Of a stretch of 64,000 nt of DNA, positions 43,291-52,657 are shown piece after piece (the first letter of the stretch is position 1; each line of letters begins with the position of its first letter). The stretch is from the NCBI RefSeq assembly GCF_900452415.1, contig NZ_UGNX01000001.1:3596001-3660000 (forward strand). Reading direction: 5' to 3'. This DNA is from Legionella cincinnatiensis. GTDB taxonomy: Bacteria; Pseudomonadota; Gammaproteobacteria; Legionellales; Legionellaceae. The position numbers were made by a program, and so were the translations under genes. The notes beneath the pieces were generated by a model. It was not told where the DNA came from. It worked only from the letters and a program-made list of their open reading frames with translations, and did not search any database.

Positions 43291-45732
43291 ATGCCACTAA
43301 ATAGCTTAGAGGAATTTAGACTAATATTATCAAAAGAAAATAAATCAGATTCCGAAATTAATGAATTAAAGGAAATATTGAACAACAGTAATCATCCTTG
43401 GGTTAATTACACCCATGAGAATGGAAATAATCTTCTTCATGAGGCTTGTTCTTTAGATAACAAAATAATAGTAAATAGCTTATTAGAGTTTTCATCAGAA
43501 GAAGTAAAAGATAAACTAATTAATAAAATAAATAATGCCGGTTTCAAACCTATTCATTATGCATGTGCGTGGTCTTCTCTCGATATTGTATCTAATTTAA
43601 TTAAAAATAACGCGAATCCTAAAGAAAAAGCTAAAGATGGAACTCCTGCTTATTATTATGCACATGAAACTGGCAATGTGATTGTGTTAAATTATTTGCT
43701 AAATGATCTTCCATGGAATGAAGATGAAGAATTATTTTTTAAGCAAGGGGATTTAATCAATAAATTTAAAGATAAATCAATGGATTCGGAGTTTGCATGT
43801 AACGCATTATGTTTAGCACATGCTGTGCATAATGAAAAAAATAACAAAGAAAATTATATTAAAAAATTGCTCCTGGCTTCAATAAAGGGAGAATATAAAA
43901 TTACTTTATCTGATAAATACAATGGAAGTCCCAAAAAAGGAGAAATTTTAATCTACACAGAAGGTAATACTATTTTCTATCAGTTGCTTAATAAAAAGGG
44001 GACGAAAATAGAGGGTTCTTTTACACATGAGAATATTAATAAAGATAATATTGATGAATTTAAAAAAATAGTTATGAATTATCTGTATGAACAAAAAATA
44101 CTTAATCCACCCAGCAACATAGGCCAACGTTTGTCTCTCTATCAATTATATTCAGATGATTATAATCTTGGTAAAAATACAGGAAACATTGCTACGAAAG
44201 AGTTATATGTGTCAAATAAAGAAGCTCTTAATACTGCTCCAGAAGCAATTGAAGTATTTAAAAGTTTAGCTAATTTAATGTCAAATAATTGTGAAAATGG
44301 CAACATCATAGGACTTAGATTTAATGTACCTACAAAAAATTGTCTTCATATTGTATCGTTAAGAAAAATTAATACGGATAAGGGTGAGAAATACCAAGTT
44401 TTTGATCCTAATGATGGTTATCATAAAGCAGTTAACAAAGAAGAACTTTACTTAGAAATTAATAAGGTAATGCAGAGATATTATTATAGTAATAATAATG
44501 GTGGGGCAAGTTTTACTTTTAATGTTAGCAACTTAACTAAACGTGCAAAAGGCTTAAATTTAGTCCAAGAAAACAAAGAAAATTATGATAAAAAAACGAA
44601 GCATTTGATTTTTCCGGAAGGTGAATTAAAGAATAAAATTCATGAAATACATCGGGATGAACGATTTAATTTCAGAATGTTTCTGAATTTATATAATAAT
44701 TATAAAAAACATGATAGAGAGAACGAGTTTATAGAGAGTTTAAAAAGCGACTTAGAATGGGTATTAAAATCATTGATAAACAAACCAATTAAAAACTGGA
44801 ATGAAGTTTATGAATTAATCAAAAAGATGGTAGGAGTGGATGAAATAAAGAAATATTCACAGGATTTAATCCTTGAATCTAGTAGAGCCAAGAATTTAGA
44901 ATGTTTAAAGGATTATTTAACTTTAATAGAGAATAAGGACGATCTTTTAAATATTTATAAGAAATTTTGCTCCAAAATATTTACTCTTAACACCTGTTTG
45001 TATATTCATATTGATGATATTTCTGAATTTGAACCAGTTATAATTCTTTTTAAAAATAAAATAAGTGAGCTCATACAGGATGATAATGAGATAGAAGAGA
45101 GTATTAATAAAATAAAAGACACGATTGAAACCATATATAAAAACGTTGAAATTGAGTTCGGAGATGAACTTGATGATGAAGTATCTCAATATCTTAATAA
45201 GATGAGAGAATTATTGCTTCAAGTCCAGCCTCAGCCAAAAATAAACCTTAATGCAGAAGAACAATTACCCCAAGTTCAGACTCAAATAAACCCTGAAAAT
45301 GAAAGTCATTTAAACACATCCTCTATATTTAATTCAAAGTTATCTGAAATAAATAAGATCCGGAAAACGATTAATAATGATCCAAGTCTTTCTGATTTAG
45401 AAAAAGATTTTATAAATAAATTTTATACTGAATTAAAGAAGGTCATTGATAATGGTTTAAAAAATAAACATTTGGTTGATAATATCGAAAAGAACATACA
45501 GACTTGCCTAGATCAAACAGTAGATGAATCAAAAAAAATACCAAGGACAAGTGGATTTCTTGGATTTATAAATAAAATATTTGAAGTTTTAGGCCGAGAA
45601 AAACCTTTTACTAGTGATAATAAAAAAATAATTGACAAAATCAACGATATAAAATCTGCACTGCAACAAACAAAAACTGAGAGCACCTCATCAGACGATC
45701 ATCAAATCCAGCAAGAGAATACGTTAAATTAA
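43291..45732 (+). CDS. ankyrin-repeat protein with papain-like Cys-His-Asp domain, effector candidate
   Basis: A protein of 813 residues, strikingly AT-rich. Residues ~40-140 hold about three ankyrin repeats (NGNNLLHEAC, GFKPIHYACAWSSLDIVSNLI, GTPAYYYAHETGN). Residues ~165-395 look like a C58/YopT-type cysteine protease or transferase: SEFACNALCLAHAV (Cys170 or Cys174), CLHIVSLRK (His353) and YQVFDPNDG (Asp372). The remaining ~400 residues are helical and charged, ending in a polar tail rich in Ser, Thr, Glu and Gln. The layout fits a Dot/Icm effector. It is alone in an island flanked by IS91 debris, consistent with transfer. The active site is inferred. Confidence 0.65.
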   Translation: MPLNSLEEFRLILSKENKSDSEINELKEILNNSNHPWVNYTHENGNNLLHEACSLDNKIIVNSLLEFSSEEVKDKLINKINNAGFKPIHYACAWSSLDIVSNLIKNNANPKEKAKDGTPAYYYAHETGNVIVLNYLLNDLPWNEDEELFFKQGDLINKFKDKSMDSEFACNALCLAHAVHNEKNNKENYIKKLLLASIKGEYKITLSDKYNGSPKKGEILIYTEGNTIFYQLLNKKGTKIEGSFTHENINKDNIDEFKKIVMNYLYEQKILNPPSNIGQRLSLYQLYSDDYNLGKNTGNIATKELYVSNKEALNTAPEAIEVFKSLANLMSNNCENGNIIGLRFNVPTKNCLHIVSLRKINTDKGEKYQVFDPNDGYHKAVNKEELYLEINKVMQRYYYSNNNGGASFTFNVSNLTKRAKGLNLVQENKENYDKKTKHLIFPEGELKNKIHEIHRDERFNFRMFLNLYNNYKKHDRENEFIESLKSDLEWVLKSLINKPIKNWNEVYELIKKMVGVDEIKKYSQDLILESSRAKNLECLKDYLTLIENKDDLLNIYKKFCSKIFTLNTCLYIHIDDISEFEPVIILFKNKISELIQDDNEIEESINKIKDTIETIYKNVEIEFGDELDDEVSQYLNKMRELLLQVQPQPKINLNAEEQLPQVQTQINPENESHLNTSSIFNSKLSEINKIRKTINNDPSLSDLEKDFINKFYTELKKVIDNGLKNKHLVDNIEKNIQTCLDQTVDESKKIPRTSGFLGFINKIFEVLGREKPFTSDNKKIIDKINDIKSALQQTKTESTSSDDHQIQQENTLN

Positions 45733-45745
45733 ATGGATTCTAAGT

Positions 45746-45898
45746 CTAAGTAAACATTTTAATAACCGCTTGGTTCCATAAGTTAGGTTGTTCTAAGTTA
45801 GATAAATGCCCTGCATTAGGTAAAATGACTAATTGGCCTGGGACTAAGATCATAGCTTTTGCCGCCATCTGAACAATGTCATATAGGAAAATCTTTTA
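45746..45898 (-). pseudogene. C-terminal fragment of an alpha/beta hydrolase
   Basis: The leftward frame reads LVILPNAGHLSNLEQP then NLWNQAVIKMF and stops, the usual end of alpha/beta hydrolases with the catalytic His (NAGHLSNLE). A stop at about 45899 closes it upstream and no catalytic Ser region is present. It is a relic. Confidence 0.7.
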
Positions 45899-46118
45899 TA
45901 TCATCATCATATGATTCTTGTGCATCAGATAAGGATAATTTTGAATAAACCTCAAGCGAGGCGCAGTTTTCATGGCCTGAATAGGGTGGAATTAATGCAT
46001 CATCAATGCCTTTTGTCTTACCAATCATTCAATTCAATAAGACTTGGGTTGAGTTATACTCTCTCGCCACATGCTCACGGGCTTGGTGAATTAATTTGCG
46101 AATCTCTTGATGCAGCAT
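45885..46118 (-). pseudogene. relic of a DUF1016/YhcG-type nuclease N-terminus joined to other debris
   Basis: The leftward frame from ATG 46118 reads HQEIRKLIHQAREHVAREYN and STQVLLN, then an in-frame stop at 46029 where the family has an aromatic residue, then MIGK, as in DUF1016 proteins (xxYWxIGK). The following residues to about 45885 do not continue that family and lead into the hydrolase fragment in another frame. Confidence 0.5.
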
Positions 46119-46124
46119 GGATGA

Positions 46125-46404
46125 TCACTACCATTGACCTAAGCCACTTGTAGTCGTCCTCGTGCACGCGCATAGGTGTCAACTTGAGGAAAAACGGACT
46201 ATGGAAGGTGACGTTTAGAACGCATGTGCATGGATGGTTACTATGTAAAACAGAGTTAATAATAAGCTCTTAGCGATGTTGCCACTAAAAAAGCAATTAA
46301 TGCATACAAAAATCCAAATACCATGTCAATAACGTAATGAAATCTTCCATAAATGGTACTAATTATCAATCCTATTCCAAAAGGTAAAATGTAATAAAAT
46401 AAGG
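46125..46404. repeat. 280-bp direct duplication, right copy
   Basis: Partner of 41812-42091. Here the sequence continues into the complete PAP2 gene, so this is the parental copy of the gene end; the left copy is the truncated one. Confidence 0.95.
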
Positions 46405-47089
46405 GCGTATGCAAATACCCTGTTGTTAACAAAATCGCAGAAGCGACTCCTGTATGGCCACTAGGAAACGCAGTACCTGCAGCTGAGCCATCCTGTAATA
46501 ACTTATGCGTTACTCTAAAGATAATACCTTGGCTGCGTCGATCCTTAATTTTTTCAAAAATGTTACGAGGTCCGCACGCTGGAATCATGCTGTGAGTGAT
46601 GTAACATGAAAAAAGTAACCATAGAATAACAAATTGACACTCATAGAATGCTACAAACTCTTGTCTAAGATAAAAAAATAACGGCACTCCATAAATAAAT
46701 AAATAAAAAAATAAATAGCATAAATGAAGAAACTCCGAGAGCAAGAGCGAGTTTCCCCGATTATTATGATGAAAATTCATCACCCACAGACAATATTTTT
46801 TCTCAAAACGGATGAACTGCTCATCATAATGAATTTTATTAAATGCAGACGTAAGGATCTCTGTTTCTCTATAAAATAAGGGCAACAGCATTAAAGGAAA
46901 CCAATCGTATACAACTTTTAAAATGCTTGAATCAATCACTTTTAAAAACGGAAAAATTTCCCATAAAATAATCATGCAGTTTATAAAGATATAAAAATGA
47001 CGTAATTTTTTTTGTTTTGGGTTCGCTATTACTAAAATAAAAGTTGCAAGAGTCGTATAAATAATCACCAGAAGAGCTATCACTAACAT
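46256..47089 (-). CDS. PAP2-family membrane phosphatase/phosphotransferase
   Basis: A 277-residue protein with six or more helices. AFPSGHTGVAS is the PSGH motif, and YGRFHYVIDMVFG holds the last catalytic His and Asp. The compact RxHYxxD form resembles the PAP2_3/Aur1-like branch that includes inositol-phosphorylceramide synthase. It acts at the membrane on lipid or isoprenoid phosphates. A CDP-alcohol transferase gene lies 53 bases upstream in the same direction. Its 3' end is duplicated at 41812-42091. Confidence 0.83.
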   Translation of the reverse strand: MLVIALLVIIYTTLATFILVIANPKQKKLRHFYIFINCMIILWEIFPFLKVIDSSILKVVYDWFPLMLLPLFYRETEILTSAFNKIHYDEQFIRFEKKYCLWVMNFHHNNRGNSLLLSEFLHLCYLFFYLFIYGVPLFFYLRQEFVAFYECQFVILWLLFSCYITHSMIPACGPRNIFEKIKDRRSQGIIFRVTHKLLQDGSAAGTAFPSGHTGVASAILLTTGYLHTPLFYYILPFGIGLIISTIYGRFHYVIDMVFGFLYALIAFLVATSLRAYY

Positions 47090-47142
47090 AACTTAACCCT
47101 AATTGAATGATCTAACATTCTTAATTACCCCATTTGCCACAA

Positions 47143-47766
47143 TTACGCCGATTTATGTTTACTCGCATGATAAATCGTCAAAAAAATTGTTTGTATTATA
47201 GTAAGTGTTGACAAAGAAATTAAAAGAATTAATAAAACCCCTGCCCAATAAGAACTAAACAAAGAGGTAATCAAAATCCCAATCATGAAAAAAAGCATTT
47301 CTCCACGATTCATAACACGCCAGATTAGTGTTTCATTATCATCAGATACTGCTCCACGATGATTGGCATAAGCCACTATAAACGAAGGTAAAATGACCAC
47401 AAAGGAAGTAATACAGATTAACTGATCTAAACTCAAATAGAAGGCTTGAATATCGCAAAAGAAATAAGAAAAAATAATTGCGAAATCGACAAATCGATCA
47501 ATTGTCCCATCAACAAATGCCCCTAAACTCGATGCTTTATTCCGAGCACGTGCAACTGAGCCATCAATCACATCAAAAATACCCGCTAAAAGAAAAAGCA
47601 AAATAGCAATAACATAACAATGAAAATAAGAACAAAAAACGGCAACTGCCGCTAATATTAAAGAATTTATTGTATAAAATCCCGCAGGAAAAGGACTATA
47701 TTTTGCAAAAAACTTACCAAGAAGCATTGAAGCTTTTTGCCAGACCCGTGATTTTTCTTTTATCAT
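47143..47766 (-). CDS. CDP-alcohol phosphatidyltransferase
   Basis: A 207-residue membrane enzyme with the complete family signature DG-x2-AR-x8-G-x3-D-x3-D, seen as DGSVARARN followed by GAFVDGTID. Transfers a phosphoalcohol group from a CDP-linked donor to an alcohol or lipid acceptor. The acceptor is not readable from sequence. I chose ATG 47766 (GGA 8 bases upstream) over a TTG four codons earlier. Paired with the PAP2 gene, it may make a headgroup-bearing lipid. Confidence 0.87.
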   Translation of the reverse strand: MIKEKSRVWQKASMLLGKFFAKYSPFPAGFYTINSLILAAVAVFCSYFHCYVIAILLFLLAGIFDVIDGSVARARNKASSLGAFVDGTIDRFVDFAIIFSYFFCDIQAFYLSLDQLICITSFVVILPSFIVAYANHRGAVSDDNETLIWRVMNRGEMLFFMIGILITSLFSSYWAGVLLILLISLSTLTIIQTIFLTIYHASKHKSA

Positions 47767-47999
47767 GATTAAATCCAATTAAACATATAAAATGATTCGG
47801 TTTTATAATAACACGAGAAATAACCATCCTATTTAGCTGTATGATAATAACAAACAATTATACAACCGTCATCTTGTAGGGCAGCACAGATTGCTTGGAA
47901 ACAATTTATTTTCAAGCTGCTATTTCATTAACTATTTATGATTGTTAACTTATTTGATATTAATACTAAATTGTATAATGTGTAACGAGCATAATTCAA

Positions 48000-48767
48000 A
48001 TGAATAAAAAAACAATATTAATTACAGGCGCAAGTCGTGGTATAGGTAAGCAATTAGCAATTCAATATGCCTCTGCAGATGTCAACTTAATTCTGGTTGC
48101 AAGAGATCTTAAAAAACTGACGCCTGTTGCTCAATATTGCCAAGAGCAAGGAGCTAATACTATTTATGAAAGCATTAATGTCCAAGATGCCGTTTTGTTA
48201 AAAAAATTCATTATTGATGTCGATAATAGAACACCTATTGATTTAGTGATTGCTAATGCAGGAGTCTCTTCAACATTACAAGCTAATTGGCAACCTGAAA
48301 AAGAGGAGGACGTTAACCAGGTACTGGCCATTAATTTGCAAGGGACTATGAATACAGTGAATCCATTGATTCCTGGAATGATAGCTCGAAAAAAAGGCCA
48401 AATCGCCTTGATGAGCTCCATAGCGGGTTTACGTGGATTACCTCAGTCTCCGAGTTACTGTGCCAGCAAAGCAGCGCTTCATATTTATGGTCAATCTTTA
48501 CGTGCTTGGCTTATTCGCTATCAAATCCATGTTAATGTGATTTGCCCTGGTTATGTAAAAACAGATATGTCGGATCAGCTTACCGGCCTTAAACCATTCT
48601 TAGTTTCATGCGAAAAAGCTGGAAGAATTATTCAAAAAGGTTTACTAAAAAATAAAGCATCTATTGCCTTTCCCTTACCGTTACATTTGCTCATTAAATT
48701 ATCGCAATTACTTCCCTCAAGACCAGTGAATGCGATTTTAAATCGATTTGAATCCTATATTAATTAA
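48000..48767 (+). CDS. short-chain dehydrogenase/reductase
   Basis: A 255-residue classical SDR. GASRGIGKQLA binds the nucleotide, NAGVSS is present, Ser is in LMSSIAGLRG, and YCASKAAL gives YxxxK. A C-terminal hydrophobic stretch (PLPLHLLIKLSQLLP) suggests membrane contact, as in lipid-acting SDRs such as ketosphinganine reductases. Divergent from the CDP-alcohol/PAP2 pair. A link to the oxoamine synthase 7 kb away is speculation. Confidence 0.8.
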   Translation: MNKKTILITGASRGIGKQLAIQYASADVNLILVARDLKKLTPVAQYCQEQGANTIYESINVQDAVLLKKFIIDVDNRTPIDLVIANAGVSSTLQANWQPEKEEDVNQVLAINLQGTMNTVNPLIPGMIARKKGQIALMSSIAGLRGLPQSPSYCASKAALHIYGQSLRAWLIRYQIHVNVICPGYVKTDMSDQLTGLKPFLVSCEKAGRIIQKGLLKNKASIAFPLPLHLLIKLSQLLPSRPVNAILNRFESYIN

Positions 48768-48775
48768 CGTGAGTT

Positions 48776-48807
48776 CGCCGTCAAGGCATGGAAATGCCTT
48801 GACGGCG
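48776..48807. terminator. perfect 14-bp hairpin between convergent genes
   Basis: CGCCGTCAAGGCAT (48776-48789) and ATGCCTTGACGGCG (48794-48807) form a GC-rich stem with a GGAA loop. It lies between the SDR stop and the convergent glycosyltransferase stop, the place of a bidirectional terminator. There is no T-run on either side. Confidence 0.6.
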
Positions 48808-48829
48808 CTAATCGAACGTTATCTCCAAG

Positions 48830-49999
48830 CTATTGTAATAAATGTTCCATAAATACATCCAGTTTTTCAAAATGCTCAGCCCACGTTGGTGGCGTATAAT
48901 CAGATAATCGCTGTAATTGAGAAAAACGTTGTTCGCTATTCTCATGAGTATAAGCCTTAATCGTGTTTAACCATGTTAATCCATCTAAGGGATCAATATA
49001 TTCTGGGATATCTCTGGCTATTTCTTTAAAAACTTGGAGATTACTTGCAATGACAGGTACTTTTAAGGATAACGCTTCAGCTAAGGGCATGCCATAGCCC
49101 TCTGCAAAAGTTGGGAACAATAAGGCACGCGCATGACATAAATAATTTACCAATTCATTATCATTTACGAGAATTTCAAGAACAAACTCACGTAAAATCT
49201 CACATCTTTCTAAATAATCAACAATATTTTCAAGCTCCCAACCTCTTTGGCCGATAATTACTAAGCGTGGTGTTTTTTCTTTAAGCTGTTCCACTAAACG
49301 ACGCCAAACTTGTAATAAAAGTAAATGATTTTTTCGAGGTTCAATCGTTCCAAGGATCACAAAATAAGGCTGGGATAAAGGGGGAACTGTTGAGGGTGTC
49401 GCCAAATTTAGGTGCAGATCACTTCCTAGCAACACCGCTTGGGTAGGAGGTAATTGTTTCTGTTGAGATGCAGCAAAACTTTGTAGTTCTTCTAAGGTTG
49501 ATTGAGAATTAGTGAGAATGCCATGCGCATGCTTTATCAGGCAATTGAACATGCCTAAATATTCATGCCCTCTCCCAGGCGAACAATATTCTGGGTAGTA
49601 CAGAGGAATTAAATCATGGACCATGAATAAACTTATTACCCCAGGAATGTTACTTATATGGGGATAACCATCATATCGAGCAGGCTCAATGTTTAATAAA
49701 ATTCCCCCTGCTAACTCTTGTTTTTCTTTTTTTGTAACCTTTTCTTTGATTAACAAAAGGATAATTTTAAATCTAAAATATTTTGGCTTTGAATCAATTA
49801 ATTGCAAAATTTGACTGGTGGTATTTGGTGATAAAATAAGATTAAATTTCCAACAAATGAAATTAAATTGCACAACTCCGCTTACATGATTTTCATAATG
49901 CCTTAAATAAGCCATAATCACACGATCAATTCCTGTTGGACGGTGCGCTGCAATAACATTCGATAATAAACGGCTCATCCCGAGCAATATGTATTTCAT
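48830..49999 (-). CDS. GT4 glycosyltransferase
   Basis: A 389-residue GT-B enzyme. VILGTIEPRKNHLLLLQVW is the typical mannosyltransferase-like donor-domain entry, followed by LVIIGQRGWELENI and FPTFAEGYGMPLAEALSLKVPVI (split here as E-x7-E). The N-terminal RPTGIDRVIMAY is common in this GT4 branch. Likely adds a hexose to an envelope glycan. Same direction as the fused transferase 130 bases upstream. Confidence 0.88.
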   Translation of the reverse strand: MKYILLGMSRLLSNVIAAHRPTGIDRVIMAYLRHYENHVSGVVQFNFICWKFNLILSPNTTSQILQLIDSKPKYFRFKIILLLIKEKVTKKEKQELAGGILLNIEPARYDGYPHISNIPGVISLFMVHDLIPLYYPEYCSPGRGHEYLGMFNCLIKHAHGILTNSQSTLEELQSFAASQQKQLPPTQAVLLGSDLHLNLATPSTVPPLSQPYFVILGTIEPRKNHLLLLQVWRRLVEQLKEKTPRLVIIGQRGWELENIVDYLERCEILREFVLEILVNDNELVNYLCHARALLFPTFAEGYGMPLAEALSLKVPVIASNLQVFKEIARDIPEYIDPLDGLTWLNTIKAYTHENSEQRFSQLQRLSDYTPPTWAEHFEKLDVFMEHLLQ

Positions 50000-50129
50000 T
50001 ATTATGAGGAAAAAATAATTATTTGATGAGGCTCATTCTATTTAAAATTTTTTTAAATTACCACATAACCAGTCTTGGTGATAACAGGAATAATTTGCTA
50101 TTAATTCAGGGCGAAATTAATTTGCTTCA

Positions 50130-52352
50130 TTACTTTATAAGTTTTAATCGAGGATGCGCAAATAACAAGTTACAGCCGCCTTCGTTTTTTTCATGAAATT
50201 GCATGTACTTCTCTCGGCTCAAATCCGCAAGACGTTGGAGTTCATCTGCAGGACTTTTGCGGATAAAAAATAAAGAATTAACTAGCGAATCAATATCCTT
50301 ATGGTGATGCATCTCATCATTCAAATCCATTCCTCTACTACCATGTACAGTGGTTAATAATGGCATTCCATGAGCCATTGCCTCCACTGTTTTAATATTG
50401 ATTCCTGTACCACACAGCATGGGGGATACAATCAAATCCATCTGGCTGTAAAATTCTGTAATATTGGGTACATAGCCATGCATGTTTACCCAAGATTTTT
50501 TAAAAACATTCATTTTAGAATCGAAAATCCTTTTGGCAACTGCTTGGTTAACTTCTCCAGCAACATGAATTACAAAGGGTAATTCTTCTTCTTTTTGTAA
50601 ATAGCGATTTATACTTTCCAAAAACTTCTGTACCACAGCCAGATTAAACTGATTATTACTGGCAACAATACCAATATTATCTAAGGAGGAAAATTTTTTA
50701 TTTAAGAATTTAGGAGAAGTAATGTGAGAAATCACTACCGCGTTTTTCTGACCAGAAACAGTTTCAAAGTATCTCGCCTCTTCATCAGTGATTCCAATGA
50801 CCAAATCAGCTCTTCTTAAATAAGTACCTTCCTCTTCTGGGGTACATGAAAAGTGGCCTATGGGTAATTTATTAAGACGCAACATTTCGGAACGACTTCC
50901 CATTTTGTCATGGGTATCGATTACTTTTAAAATATAATTAGGAATAAATTCAAGCAATTTTGATTGATATATGTAAGAACACAAAATAAGATCGATATCA
51001 TAACGCTTACATAAAAAATAAATATGCTCTCCAATACCCTCTTTGTACCAACCATCATAGGGAACAACACCAAAACTTACCATTGCCTTATTACAAGGAA
51101 TAATATCTAAGGTAGTAAATTGACGTTCCATTGCCTGCAAGTCGGCTTTATTATATTCAGAGTTTTCTAACATCACGAAATGAATCTTATGCCCCATTCC
51201 TTCAAATTTTTTAATAAGGTTACAGATTCGAGCACGATTGCCATGATTAGCAGGATAAGTAGGAATAGGAGAATAATATAATATATTTAAACGATTTGTT
51301 GTGCGTCGATGATAGGCTGCTCTAGGTGGAGTCTGCTCTGCTCGCATCATTGCCACATGCCAGGAAGAACCAAATTTAGAATAATTTTTTAAAGCATAGT
51401 TCCACTTTTCTATAAATAATTTTTTATTCTTCTCCAAAAGATTCTGATAGGTAGGTCCATAAGTCTTATGGAGAAAGTGTACTACTTCGGAACTAGGTTG
51501 ATAAACCACTCTCATTCCTTGCGCATGAGCGTTCATCGCTAAATCTGTATCTTCGTAATAAGCATTTTTATAGCGAGGATCAAATCCCCCCACAGAGTCC
51601 CAAAATGATTTTCGAATAAGAATAGAACACCCAGAAATATAATCAGCATCACGTTGGACATTCAAAAAAGAAACATCTCGACGACGACCATACCCAATAT
51701 TCTGAGTAGTACCATTTTGAAATATTATAGAACCTGCTTCCTGAATCTTTCCGCTTGGACATAAAATCTTAGAGCCAACGATCGCAATACCTTCCTCTGC
51801 CTCTATGGTTTGGTATAAACTTTCTAACCAATTAGGCAATACTATAGTGTCGTTGTTAAGTAATAAAAGATAACGTCCTCGAGCTTTTTGTGCCGCATGA
51901 TTGCAATTTTGTAAAAAACCACTATTTTTATCCGTTTTAATAACAATTAAACCCGGATACAGTACAGCTGCATTAACTGTTTCATCGGTGGAGCAATCAT
52001 CAGCCAAAATTAGTTCATAATTTATCTTGCCATCGCATGTATTTAAAATAGAGTTTAAACAAGCACAAGTTAATTTCCATTGATTGTAAACGGGAACGAT
52101 AATAGAAACAGCTATATCTTTATGGACATGAGGAAAAGGGATGGGTTGTGAAGGCTGTCGTTGGCAATGGCGAATAAACGCCTTTAATGAATGTCGATGA
52201 GAAATAAAAGAAAACTCATTCCTTAGTAGTGCGCGTATTTTTTTTTTCAAAAAAATAAAATAATCACAAAAATAAGCAATGCAGTCTAAAAAAAAATTGA
52301 TTAATCTCCAAGTAAAAGAGCTTTCTTTAATTTTGATGTAAAAATTAGGCAT
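50130..52352 (-). CDS. GT2-GT4 fused glycosyltransferase
   Basis: A 740-residue protein with two enzymes. Residues ~80-330 are GT2 (SIIVPVYNQWKLTCACL, ILADDCSTDET, LLLNNDTIVLPNWL, and DTDLAMNAHAQG late). Residues ~365-740 are GT-B/GT4 (ILYYSPIPTYPANHGNR, MHGYVPNITEFYSQMD, GTGINIKTVEAMAHGMPLL). The fusion suggests two sequential sugar additions. Acceptor unknown; with the downstream GT4 it forms a small glycan cluster away from the main LPS locus. Confidence 0.87.
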   Translation of the reverse strand: MPNFYIKIKESSFTWRLINFFLDCIAYFCDYFIFLKKKIRALLRNEFSFISHRHSLKAFIRHCQRQPSQPIPFPHVHKDIAVSIIVPVYNQWKLTCACLNSILNTCDGKINYELILADDCSTDETVNAAVLYPGLIVIKTDKNSGFLQNCNHAAQKARGRYLLLLNNDTIVLPNWLESLYQTIEAEEGIAIVGSKILCPSGKIQEAGSIIFQNGTTQNIGYGRRRDVSFLNVQRDADYISGCSILIRKSFWDSVGGFDPRYKNAYYEDTDLAMNAHAQGMRVVYQPSSEVVHFLHKTYGPTYQNLLEKNKKLFIEKWNYALKNYSKFGSSWHVAMMRAEQTPPRAAYHRRTTNRLNILYYSPIPTYPANHGNRARICNLIKKFEGMGHKIHFVMLENSEYNKADLQAMERQFTTLDIIPCNKAMVSFGVVPYDGWYKEGIGEHIYFLCKRYDIDLILCSYIYQSKLLEFIPNYILKVIDTHDKMGSRSEMLRLNKLPIGHFSCTPEEEGTYLRRADLVIGITDEEARYFETVSGQKNAVVISHITSPKFLNKKFSSLDNIGIVASNNQFNLAVVQKFLESINRYLQKEEELPFVIHVAGEVNQAVAKRIFDSKMNVFKKSWVNMHGYVPNITEFYSQMDLIVSPMLCGTGINIKTVEAMAHGMPLLTTVHGSRGMDLNDEMHHHKDIDSLVNSLFFIRKSPADELQRLADLSREKYMQFHEKNEGGCNLLFAHPRLKLIK

Positions 52353-52657
52353 GATAAGAATCTGTCTCTATCCGTTGCGCACTTCTTTTTTTATTCATTC
52401 ACCTTAGCACTGATAAGGTACCATGAATTTATAGTGGATTAAATGTACTCCCATATTCGAGGAAACATTTTCGCTCTTATAATCAATATTTAACACAAAG
52501 TTCCAAATAGAAGAGCTCAATTAATAAGTGGAATCATCTTAAATTCCGTATAGATAGTTTTTTTCCAATAATATCATCTCCATATTCTTATTCTTCATTC
52601 TAAGTGATACTATTTGAACACTTTGTGTTAGAAAATCATTCTAAGAAGGGAGTCAGA

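Noticed and set aside
45911..46153. 80-codon plus-strand ORF
   Set aside because: Antisense to recognisable relic sequence and running into the duplicated PAP2 downstream region.
52604..52657. Extended start for the kinase gene
   Set aside because: No ribosome site before ATG 52604, while AAGGGAG precedes ATG 52658.
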